In this document: positions 46,668-55,677 of the stretch, piece by piece
Layout: each line of letters starts with the position of its first letter
Numbering within the stretch: the stretch's first letter is position 1
Assembly (NCBI GenBank): GCA_036784855.1
Contig: JAZDSV010000025.1
Coordinates: 161,668 to 225,667, forward strand
Source of the DNA: Aphelidium insulamus
Taxonomy: Eukaryota; Aphelidiomycota; Aphelidea; Aphelidiaceae
Direction of reading: 5' to 3'
Length of the DNA: 64,000 bases
Translations under genes and position numbers: made by a program
Notes under the pieces: model-generated
Told to the model about the DNA's origin: nothing
The model's input: the letters and a program-made list of their open reading frames with translations, nothing else
The model's database searches: none

Positions 46668-48088
46668 ATTCAATTTGATATCATAATTATAGACTTTGTG
46701 ATGGACTTGGCGGGCAATGGAGAGATTCTGCAGTGGATACGGCGGCTGGGTACATTTAGTGTCGCATGCACACAGTTCTATCTCGCTGAGCTACTGTGCG
46801 CCGTTGAATATCTCCACTCTATTCGCATTATTCACAGGTACCAGTGATTTATTTTTGCTGATGAATTTTCCTGTTGACGTGATGTTGCAGGGTAGGTACT
46901 GACAACGGCAGTCTGCTCACGCTAACAGTCAGGACTTGAAACCGGAAAATATATTACTGGATTCTGACATGCGAATTAAGCTGACGGATTTTGGCATGTC
47001 CAAAATACTTGGTGACGGCAAGAGCGACACTGCTGCGGCCACCAACTGTGAAGGTATAACTGCAATGTTCATGCCAGTGTTAAATTAATCCCCAGGTGAT
47101 GCCGCATCGGACAGAGCCAATTCATTTGTTGGTACGGCGGAATACGTGTCACCCGAGCTGCTGACGGAGAAGTCTGCCACTTTTATGTGAGTGCTGTATG
47201 AATGCATACCATAAAGATCACGAATAATATTCAGGTCCGATATCTGGGCAATTGGGTGCATCACGTACCAGATGCTGGCCGGGCGGCCGCCATTCAAGGC
47301 GTCAAACGAGTACCAGACATTTCAGAAAATAACCAAACTAAACTACACGATTCCCGCGTTCTTTCCCGACACGGCCGCCGATTTCGTCCAAAAGATACTG
47401 GTACTGGATCCAGCACAGCGGCTTGGAGGCGGACCCGGCGGCACTGGAATCAAGGCACTGATGGCCCATCCGTTCCTCAGCCACATTGACTGGGACATGG
47501 CCAGGAAGCGCCAGATACCCGTGCCGCCCATGGAGTGTCTGGTGCCCAAGGAGCAGCTGGTGAAAGCCGCGAGCGGCAACGGACTGCTGTGTGTCAACAG
47601 TTCACTGTCGCCCCTCTCATCGCCCGAATCGCCCATGTCGCCATCATCGCCGCTAGCTGATGGGCCGCCGCGACCCTCTGATGAAAAGTGGTGAGTGCTT
47701 ATTAAGTGATAATTGTACAACGTGCTCATCGGACAGGAAAACATTTCTGTATCCCGATGAGCATATACTGCACTCATCGGTGGTGATGAAGAAACGAGGA
47801 ATATTTTCTGCTGCCAAACGGCGGCGACTGATTCTTACCGACCGGCCGCGATTGATGTACGTGGACGAGGCGCACATGGTACAGAAGGGCGAGATACCGT
47901 GGTCATCGTCACTGTACGTGGAGCGCAAATCCGACTCCGCATTCCTTGTACATACGGTACGCACACGGGTAATGTTTAAGGGATCATTCATTTGATACAA
48001 TTAGCCGGGACGGACATATAACCTGGAAGATCAGGACCACAATGCACAGCGGTGGTTGGATCTCATCATGGCCGTCAAAGCTACATAG
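46065..48088 (+). CDS. PDPK1: 3-phosphoinositide-dependent protein kinase 1
   Basis: PDK1 phosphorylates the activation loop of AKT, S6K, SGK and other AGC kinases. Ten exons (46065-46334, 46383-46475, 46538-46628, 46693-46837, 46891, 46933-47053, 47096-47186, 47235-47690, 47737-47956, 48005-48088) give 523 aa. Kinase motifs: GRHLGEGSYSS, REYAIKILDKRHII, EKDVFNR, LHSIRIIHR+DLKPENILL, LTDFGMSK, ANSFVGTAEYVSPELLTEKS, DIWAIGCITYQMLAGRPPF. A Ser/Pro linker leads to the C-terminal PH domain (MKKRGIFSAAKRRRLIL, KGEIPWSSSLYVE, FLVHTPGRTYNLED). The frame closes only if a one-base exon at 46891 supplies the third base of the HRD arginine. Intron 2 has a GC donor (GCAAGT at 46476). Intron 3 carries a (TA)n run. 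Confidence 0.94.
46891..46891 (+). other. Putative one-nucleotide microexon of PDK1
   Basis: Exon 4 ends in CAC AG; the next coding block starts GAC TTG AAA CCG. Joining them directly is out of frame. Between them TTGCAG-G-GTAGGT provides an acceptor, one G and a donor, giving AGG and the invariant HRD arginine. The two resulting introns are 53 and 41 bp, normal for this genome; the second has CTAAC before its acceptor. Confidence 0.6.
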
Positions 48089-48339
48089 ATTGTGCATTCA
48101 GTTGTTGTGTGCAGTGCTATGCCATAAGCGAGCAATGCGCGCACGTTGAAGTTATTAGTTAGAAATCAAATGATTGTGGCACTGATTTCTGTTCTTAAAC
48201 CTACATAAGCATGTATGCGATATAACAAATCTGAGTAACAACCGCCAGTCAGGGTCCCTGAGAAGCTACCCGCGGCGACACACGCGACATATGTGTTTCA
48301 TGTGCGGTCACAAGATGATTAAGCTGTGACGCGCGAGGC

Positions 48340-48440
48340 GGCCACGTGATTGGCCAGTACGTCATCGGCGCTATCCGATTGGCGCGCGCGGCAATTTATT
48401 CTCTGCTGTCTCACCAGCACGTCTCCGCATATAAAAGCGA
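48340..48440 (+). promoter_or_regulatory. Probable promoter upstream of the secreted EF-hand gene
   Basis: CACGTGATTGG at 48343-48353 (E-box merged with an inverted CCAAT), a second ATTGG at about 48377, and TATAAAAG at 48430-48437. The nearest plus-strand ATG with a gene is 48912, so a long 5' leader or an untranslated exon (a GTGAGA donor-like site lies at about 48500) is likely. The rest of 48089-48911 shows CA/TG-rich low complexity and no gene. Confidence 0.45.
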
Positions 48441-48911
48441 GTCGCCGCGTGCACGACACGCGCATCACACCCACATCGGGACTGAGCGGGAGATTCTTGG
48501 TGAGACTGACGAGTGCGTGGTTGCCTGTCTTGTAGGTACTAGTACGGTTTACACTCGCCCAGCTGGCCTGCGTGCACACGCGGCCGCGGTGACTGTAATC
48601 GCTACTAGTGCGTACAAGACTGACAGCCCGCCGGGTGCATGTTTGTGTGTGTTGTGTGTGCCTATCATGTGTGTATATCTATGCACCACGATAAAATGCA
48701 TGTATTGTGTGCTGCATTGTGTTTATCTTCCACATAACTGTGCATGGGTGCCACGGATCTACACACTGGTCTGCACACACGGTGGTGATGGTGGTGTATC
48801 AAACACAGCATACATGTCTATACACACGCTATACATAATAATAATACACACACAGAACACACACTCTCATCTATACGGGAAACAAAAAAGGTGAAACTGC
48901 CACACATCAAA

Positions 48912-49520
48912 ATGCACACATATCTGCCGGCCGTGCTGCTGGCGCTCTTGGTGGCCGCTGCTGCGGTGCACGCCTCTGACAGACAGCACCACTTCAAGCA
49001 GTACAGTGAAGAGGCCAAGCGGTAAGATATGTCTAGTGCAGAGAGGCGTCGCTGCCCACATCCACCGCAACGCACACACCCCCGCTGACGACGGGACTTC
49101 ACAGGTATGTGCAGTCGGAGATGGACGCGCTGGACCCGATGCACCAAGCCTTTCCCGACCATCAAGCCCTCGGCGACCATGCCCATCAGAATGCACGGTT
49201 CTTTGCGCTGGGTGACCTGGACGGCAACAAGAAGCAGGACGGCTACGAGGTGATGGCCCAGATGGCCAAGGAACACCCGTCAACCATGTCGCAACTCATT
49301 GAGAACACGGATGAGATACTTTACATGGATGATCTTGATGGGGAGTAAGTGAAGATGTATATACTTGAATGTCGGTGTCTGTAGGTGTGCGTGTGTGTGT
49401 ATGTTCGTTTGTAATGTATGTGTGTACTAGATACTAGCTGTGAGTATATATGTATATAGTTGGATGTATGTGTGTATGTGTATGTATGTGTATGTATGTA
49501 TGTATGTATGTATGTATGTA

Positions 49521-49553
<33 letters not shown>

Positions 49554-50190
49554 ATGTATGTGTGTATGTATGTATGTATGTATGTATGTATGTATGTATG
49601 TGTGTATGTATCTGTGTATGTGTGTATGTATCTGTGTATGTGTGTATGTATGTATGTATGTATGTATGTATGTATGTATGTATGTATGTATGTGTGTATG
49701 TATGTGTGTATGTATGGGTGTATGTATGTGTGTGTATGTGTGTATGTATGTATGTATGTATGTATGTATGTGTATGTATGTGTATGTATGTATGTATATA
49801 GTTGGATGGATGGATGTGTGTACGTATTTGTATCTATGTATATATATAGTTGGACGTATAGTTTATGTGTAAATGTATTATGTGTGTATGTATGTATGTA
49901 TGTATGTATGTCTATAGTTGGATGTGTATGTGTGTATGTGTGTGTATATGTCTATAGTTTGATGTATAGTTGGATGTGTATGTATGTACATGTGTATGTA
50001 TGTATGTATGTATGTGTGTATGTATGCCTATAGTTGGATAGATGTATGCACTTGGACATCCATACAATTGCAGTTCGGGTATATTATATGATGCTTAAAG
50101 TATAAAGTTTTTATAATGCTTGAAGTCTGACACGAGTTGCGCAGCGGATACTTGTCCTACGAAGAGTTTGAAATATCGGAAGGTTACTGA
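48912..50190 (+). CDS. Small secretory EF-hand protein, MCFD2-like
   Basis: Three exons (48912-49021, 49105-49344, 50145-50190) give 131 aa. Signal peptide MHTYLPAVLLALLVAAAAVHA, then a helical stretch and two EF-hands: DLDGNKKQDGYE and DLDGDGYLSYEE, the second rebuilt across the last intron. Signal peptide plus two C-terminal EF-hands at about this length is the plan of MCFD2, the Ca2+-dependent ERGIC-53 partner that carries cargo from the ER; the LDG in the first loop also fits. MCFD2 itself is somewhat longer, so this is likeness, not proof. The last intron is 800 bp, giant for this genome, because it is filled by a TATG microsatellite. Confidence 0.78.
49440..50040. repeat. Large (TATG)n/(TGTG)n microsatellite in an intron
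   Basis: About 600 bp of TATG tetranucleotide repeats mixed with TG dinucleotides, interrupted by a higher-order unit ending in ATAGTTGGATG (recurring at about 49457, 49798, 49846, 49914, 49957, 49968 and 50030). It lies wholly inside the second intron of the EF-hand gene. Confidence 0.95.
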
Positions 50191-50264
50191 GTGGCCATGC
50201 AGAGTATGTGTTCACGCAATAAATGTGGGCCAGTGTGTAGACAAAGTGTATGTTGTACACGTGT

Positions 50265-50831
50265 CTATATGCCAAAGTAGATGTGATCATCCGTGTCGGA
50301 CCACTCGGGCCAGTCTTGTGTAGTGGCGAGAAGGGCGGCGGTGACGGGCGACACCATCCCGGATGACGAGACTTGAGGGTGGCCCGCGGGAAGCAACAGT
50401 GAGAGATTTGATACGCTGGCAGATTCGCCCTGGAGCAGCATATCGCGATACAGCGCCGTCTGAGTGCCCTGGCTGCGGCGCTCCTCCTTCTTGCCCGTGA
50501 CGGTTACATCCGTTTGAACTTGCGCGTCGGCGGTGCTGTAGGAGCGAACAGAGCGATGGCCGGAATCGTCAGTGTTCCACGTGGATCGTGTCCTGGTAGT
50601 TGTGCCGGACAAATCGGCGCCAGATATGGTGGACAACGTGGAGGCGGTAGCGTCCGACAGGGAGCGGCTGATGCTCCGCGCGTCCGCCTCCTCCTCACCA
50701 GACGGCAATGGGGCGGTGGCAGTGCCGATCAACTCGCTCAGTGAGCGTTGTCGTCGCACGGGGTGTCGGGACCGCGTGGGCGCCGGCAGCTGCCGCGGTG
50801 CCTCAGCCAAAGAGCGACGTCGCAGCTGCAT
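50265..50831 (-). CDS. Ser/Thr/Arg-rich protein, unrecognised
   Basis: Reading frame of 188 aa from the Met at 50831 (the open frame continues upstream to 50966, overlapping the end of USP12/46 in another frame). Composition is disordered: RS/SL repeats (RRRSLAEAP, RQRSLSELIG, ISRSLSDATASTLSTISG) that resemble basophilic-kinase or 14-3-3 sites. AQVQTDVTV and SQGTQTALY resemble TQT dynein-light-chain (LC8) motifs. The end has WPEWSDTDDHIYFGI. Third-position use looks coding. It could be a separate gene downstream of USP in the same orientation, or an alternative 3' exon of it. Convergent with the EF-hand gene, 74 bp between stops. Confidence 0.5.
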   Translation of the reverse strand: MQLRRRSLAEAPRQLPAPTRSRHPVRRQRSLSELIGTATAPLPSGEEEADARSISRSLSDATASTLSTISGADLSGTTTRTRSTWNTDDSGHRSVRSYSTADAQVQTDVTVTGKKEERRSQGTQTALYRDMLLQGESASVSNLSLLLPAGHPQVSSSGMVSPVTAALLATTQDWPEWSDTDDHIYFGI

Positions 50832-50949
50832 TATCCCCGTGCATGATGCGTACACCGAACGTACGCTGATATACCCCGAAGGCACGATGCACGACACGTC
50901 ATCGCGGCATGCGCACATGCGGCATGGGGAGGCAACAAGAAGCAACTCT

Positions 50950-51834
50950 CTATGATACGGCTTCATAGAACAGAATGTAGCCGCAGCCGGCCGGAAGTGC
51001 CGCCGAGCCAGTCAGGTGGCGCATAGACGTGGCGGTGGAGGCGGTCCCACTGGATGCAGTGGGCGTGGATTGTTGTTGATGTTGCTGCTGCTGTGACGGC
51101 GCTGACAGCGATGCCTGCGAGGTGGAGCCAGCGTCGACAGCGGGAGACACTCCGTACAAGTAGCCGTAGCCGCGCATTAGATCGTCCCGCAGTGTCTGCG
51201 ACAGTGGCGAAGGTGCCACACCGTCTCCTCCATCCGGTAATGGTTCCCCGCCAAGCGTAGTGGAAATACCAACGTTCCCGCCGGCTGTGGCATCGGAGCC
51301 GGGACTGCCCCATCCAAACAACCGCGACAGATACATCTCATCCACTGCATGTACCGTTTGATCGTCAAACATCCACCAGCGGCCCGCACTCCGCACCACG
51401 CTGACGTAGTGGCCGTGTGTCGGCGCCGCCCCCAAGTGTACCACGACGGCAAACAGTTCGTATAAAGTGTCGGCATTGTCCGCATCAGCTGTGGTCACGG
51501 AAGGCGGCAGTCGCAGCCGCAGTGGGAACGCCACCCGGTGACCCAGCTTGACGTGTCGGCCCAGCCGTTCAATGAACTTGAAGCGCTTCAAGTGCAGCGC
51601 GAGTATGCGTGGCAGCCTCCGGATCTTCATTCTCTTTTCGGCGTCCTGGAGCGATGTGCACCTATCGCACATGAACTTGTTGGCGCCGTCCAGCCGCTCC
51701 GGTGCTGCAAATTGTCGAAGACACGCAGTGATCGATGTGTGGTCGCACGGAATGTCCACCGACAGGTCCAGGAAGGGTTCGTTGCGCTCAGTCACCTTCA
51801 TTCATTAGTCACAACGAATTAATAGTCTGAAGAT

Positions 51835-51871
<37 letters not shown>

Positions 51872-53475
51872 CACATACACACACATACACATAATACATT
51901 AGGCATATATATATACACACACAACATTAATGCATTTATATATATCCAGATACAAATTGTATCACACCTACCGTGCGACAATTAAGACAGAGAGTCTCGC
52001 TGGTCAGTACGCCCTCAAACAGTTCGTGTATCCAGGAGGCACTGCGCTTCTTCAGCCGCGACCTTGCACTATCGCTAGCATTTGAAGCGCGTTGCGGTGT
52101 CCTGGGCGGCGGCACCGGGGCACCGCCACCAGTCATGCTGGCCAGTTTGGACTGTTGTGTGGACAGCTCCTCCAGCTGTTTGTGCTGCGCCTGCAACGAG
52201 TCGCCGACCACATTCAACAGGTAGTTGAGGAACTCGTGCGCGTCGTGGTGCACGGGATCGCGAAACATTTCATTCTCCTGACGCAGTTTGCGTATGAAAT
52301 CGCGCGGCGCCACGCTGACAAACGAGCGACCACGCAATATCGATGCAGACAGCGCCGATGATGCCGACGCTGACAATGCCGACGAAGATGATAACGAAGT
52401 TGCCGTCGCCGCTGACGAGGATGACTGATTGTGCGCGGCGACAAAGAGGTCCTTGAGCGCCGTAAGTAGGGAACTATCGTTGCCCTTTAAGCGCGCCGAG
52501 GCCGCCAATGCATCGGGCCGCCCAATTTTCTTGGCCGTGGTGGAGCCGGCAAGGCTACCACCGCCGCTGCCGGGCCGTGCAGTAGTGGCAGCGGCACTCA
52601 GTGTCGCAGTGACTGATATGCTGGGCGCCGATGTCGAGTTGGCCAGCGGTGGATGGCGGTCCGGCGAAGATTCGGCGGCATTGTGACCTGGCCGTGCCGA
52701 TGAGCTGGCACTTGATGCACGCGGCTGATTGCTGATCCTGGCCGGGCGGGTGGATGCGGTGGCCGGGTGGTCTGCCGTGTGTAGCGGAGCAGACTTGGTG
52801 CTAGTGTACAGATCTGCGTAGTTCGGCTCCAAGTCCAGATGGAGCGGGGCGGGCGCCCCCGGCGGCGTCTGTGTGAGCGTGGACATGGCAGACGGCGGCT
52901 GCGACGAGTCGGAGAAGTTGTCGGGCGTACGCACAGAGTATGAGCGCGACGGCGTCGGGCTGGATGTCATAATGTGGGCGAGCGCAGCGGCGGCCGGCGA
53001 TGGTGCAGCTGCCGGCTCCGGAGAGGCAGCAGGTTTGGAGGGTGTAGATGTAGTACCCGGAGATGTGGCCAACTGTTCCAGCTGACGATGCAGGTCCAGC
53101 AGCTCGGCCATGGCCGCAAAGTTGTTGTTGCCGCTGGTGAAGACGCGATCCCGGAATGGGCGGCAGTGGTACAGCGACTGCAGGACGGCGTTACAGTAGC
53201 ACGTATTCCCAAACTGCAGCAGCGGTTAGAGTCCACGTGTGTGGCCAGTGGTGTGTGTGAGTGTGAGTGAGTGTGTAAGTGCGTACATTCTCTAGGCCAA
53301 AGTAGCGCTCGGGCGGGTGCGCGGGTGTTGTCTCTGAACGCTGGGTGGACCCGCCACTGGTGCGCACAGAGTCTGCAACACCTCCTCTGCCGCCTGCACC
53401 ACTGCCCGCCGGCACAGATGCCTGGCTGCCATCGCCGGCGCCTTGCAGCCAGCGCATAATGTGTCCTCGGGGCAT
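50950..53475 (-). CDS. USP46: Ubiquitin-specific protease, USP12/USP46 family
   Basis: Deubiquitinase that, with WDR48 and WDR20 partners, acts on histones, receptors and signalling proteins. Three exons (53287-53475, 51972-53213, 50950-51795) give 758 aa. Catalytic landmarks: ERYFGLEN/FGNTCYCNAVLQSLYHCRPF with the nucleophile cysteine, DAHEFLNYLLNVV, HGHYVSVV with the histidine, and WWMFDDQTV with the aspartate. The fingers keep the zinc cysteines (CLNCRT and CDRC). The final CGYILFYEAVS is family-typical. Unlike the about 370-aa animal enzymes it has a Ser/Ala/Pro-rich insertion of about 210 residues between the Cys box and the FIRKLRQENEMF helix, and another near the C-terminus. Start chosen at MPRGHIMRW; an in-frame ATG lies at 53514. 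Confidence 0.93.
51838..51945. repeat. (TA)n and (CA)n microsatellite in a USP intron
   Basis: The 176-bp intron 51796-51971 consists largely of TA repeats (51838-51867) followed by ACAC and ATAT runs. Other short (TA)n runs lie in introns at about 40332-40352 (HAM1-like), 46640-46665 (PDK1) and 63041-63073 (annexin relic). Confidence 0.85.
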
Positions 53476-53811
53476 TTTTGTGTGTGTGTGTGGCCCTTTG
53501 TCAGCGTGTCTCAATCAATGGAGTGGTGGTGGTCCGCCTAGCACCTTGAATAATCTGCCGTATGTAGTTAAACTGTAGACACGCAGCCATGGAGAGGACA
53601 ACCACAATAGTATTAGACATATAGAGGGCATGGGTGGAAACTACAGAGTAAATTATGTGCAAGAGGCACTTGTATTAATTAAAGGTAATATCATCTTACT
53701 GCGTGTCTGGACTCGTGATACTTTAGCAAAGTATGGTTTAGTTTATTTAATTTGAACCGCCACAGTTGACTTTATTGGCTGTAACGCCACCTGCACGAGT
53801 ATGGATAGCAA

Positions 53812-55371
53812 ATGGCAATATTCCGCATCACCCGCCTTCCACCAATCACATGCAATGACCCCCTGTTTGTCCAGAAGATCATTATTGCCCACATGCTTGG
53901 TGCCTGGCTGGTCTTGGTGGCGTGTCATGTGTGCATTGTGCCAATGGCCAGCTGTGCCGGCTCGCCTGACCGACGCGTCGTGGATTCTAGCGTGATATTC
54001 GAGTGCACAGATGGACGCAGTTTGACTGCCACGCCACAACTGGTGGCACAGCTGCCTGGCGCCACTTGGGATTACATATTTGCACCGCATACGCCACCAG
54101 ATCGCGCCGGCTTGCATTTCACGGTTCGGCCCGGCGGCGAGCGGGATGCGCTTAAGGCTGCAATCGAGGTGTATCGCGTGGGTGTATTTCCCCGAATGTA
54201 CAGCGACCAAGATGCACATTTCTGGACTGGCTGGGAGGCGCTGGGGTTGCCGCTGCCAATATCATCGTTGCACTATGCAGCTCGGCGAGGCTGGATGAAT
54301 GCCGTGAGGATGTTGCTGAAGAGAAAGCCGTACATGGTACGTGCTTTAGACTCGTTGGGGAATACGGCGCTGCATGGCGCGTACCGCCATGGCCATCCCA
54401 TTGTTGTCGACTATTTGCTGCGAAGTGGCGCTAGAAAGGCGGCAAGGGGCCATATGGGTGACAATCCGGAGAGCTATCGGCCACTGGATGACGACAGTTG
54501 CGATTATGCCACCGAGCGTCACCCGCGCCTTGTTGATCAGCAAGTGGTTGCTTTTGCAGACGTGACTCCATATACTGTTGAGGAATTAGATGGTGATCTG
54601 GACAGAAACTGGGAAGAGTACCAGTTGACTCACCATAGACGCGACTTACTTTTAGAAGCAGCTGCCAGTGGCCGCGCCATTGGATTGTTGCAGGTGATAC
54701 AGCGTGGGCTTGGAGTACGCCAAATTGAAATTTGCACTCTGGCATTGCATGTTGCTGCACATAATGGTCAAGTGGCCGCCATCGAGGTTTTGCTGGCTAA
54801 TGGGGCCCACCCTTATGCACCGGACCCTGAAAGCAAGTACTTGCCATTACACGCGGCAATCATAGCTGGCAAGACAGAGGCGGCAATAGCGCTCATAAAT
54901 GCCATGGATACAATGTTGGCTGGAAAGTACAATACTGATCCGACGTCGCTTAGTCTGGCAGCCAAGCACTGCTGCGTTGAAGTGGCAAAACTCTTGCTAT
55001 GGCGTGGAGTGGATCCAGGCACTTACCATCCGGATCCATACGATTCCTACAATTCTGACCTGCCACATTTTGAGGCCATTCGCACTGGCTGTATCGAGAT
55101 TTTCGATCATTTGATGAACAACTGCGTCGTGCCATCCGTCGTCCCAATAGCAAAGGCCGAGTTATTCATGATTGCTGTCCAGCAAAGTTCTTCAGAGGAA
55201 ATGGCATTACACATTCGTCAGACTGCGCTGGATGGTGATAGTCAAATTCGAACGGAATGGCTCGAGTTGTTGCGAAGTATGCCAGACGTTCTGCACAAAG
55301 CAGAAACAAAAGGATGGACCAGACTTGTATCGGAGTTGAAGGGTTTGGAATTTAATAATAACAGCAGCTAG
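53812..55371 (+). CDS. Ankyrin-repeat protein with N-terminal BTB/T1-like region
   Basis: Single exon, 519 aa. If translation starts at the Met at 53893 the protein opens with a strong hydrophobic segment (MLGAWLVLVACHVCIVPMAS) that could be a signal peptide or anchor. Residues about 55-145 (VIFECTDGRSLTATPQL, FTVRPGGERDALKAAIEVYR, EALGLPLP) resemble the T1/BTB fold of KCTD proteins; this is a suggestion. Ankyrin repeats follow (SSLHYAARRGWMNAVRMLL, GNTALHGAYRHGHPIVVDYL, LALHVAAHNGQVAAIEVLLA, LPLHAAIIAGKTEAAIALI, LSLAAKHCCVEVAKLLLWRG). No known orthologue is recognised. It lies 150 bp from the Mutator-like element. Confidence 0.72.
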   Translation: MAIFRITRLPPITCNDPLFVQKIIIAHMLGAWLVLVACHVCIVPMASCAGSPDRRVVDSSVIFECTDGRSLTATPQLVAQLPGATWDYIFAPHTPPDRAGLHFTVRPGGERDALKAAIEVYRVGVFPRMYSDQDAHFWTGWEALGLPLPISSLHYAARRGWMNAVRMLLKRKPYMVRALDSLGNTALHGAYRHGHPIVVDYLLRSGARKAARGHMGDNPESYRPLDDDSCDYATERHPRLVDQQVVAFADVTPYTVEELDGDLDRNWEEYQLTHHRRDLLLEAAASGRAIGLLQVIQRGLGVRQIEICTLALHVAAHNGQVAAIEVLLANGAHPYAPDPESKYLPLHAAIIAGKTEAAIALINAMDTMLAGKYNTDPTSLSLAAKHCCVEVAKLLLWRGVDPGTYHPDPYDSYNSDLPHFEAIRTGCIEIFDHLMNNCVVPSVVPIAKAELFMIAVQQSSSEEMALHIRQTALDGDSQIRTEWLELLRSMPDVLHKAETKGWTRLVSELKGLEFNNNSS

Positions 55372-55519
55372 TAATTGACATGATTATATTAACCTTGTCT
55401 ATAATAAAAGCAGCCATCAATAATCTTAAGCCGTCGCTTTGCCAGCAGTCGTATAAGCGATGATGGAAACATCTTGTCGCTTGTTTGACAGGCGGCGGCG
55501 CACTACTATTCCCTTTGAC

Positions 55520-55579
55520 TTTTTAAAAAGGACTAATCTAGGGAGGACTCGAGCCCTCGGCGGAGAGCGGAGGACTCGC
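55520..55579. repeat. Left terminal inverted repeat of Mutator-like element
   Basis: 60 bp starting TTTTTAAAAAGGACTAATCT, matching the complement of 58507-58566 at 56 of 60 positions. Confidence 0.9.
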
Positions 55580-55677
55580 GGCGTTGCTAGGCTGCCAATC
55601 AACTGTCAAAAGTGCTAAGTCCGCTCATATAAACATTTATTAAATTCAATCTTTTGCCGCCCTCACATGCACCTCAC

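Noticed and set aside
49440-50033. Open frames of up to 197 codons rich in MYVC repeats
   Set aside because: They are translations of the TATG/TGTG microsatellite in three frames and lie in an intron.
43740-50035. CRISPR-like or tandem repeat arrays
   Set aside because: Repeats found are simple microsatellites without regular unique spacers, and the genome is eukaryotic with spliceosomal introns.
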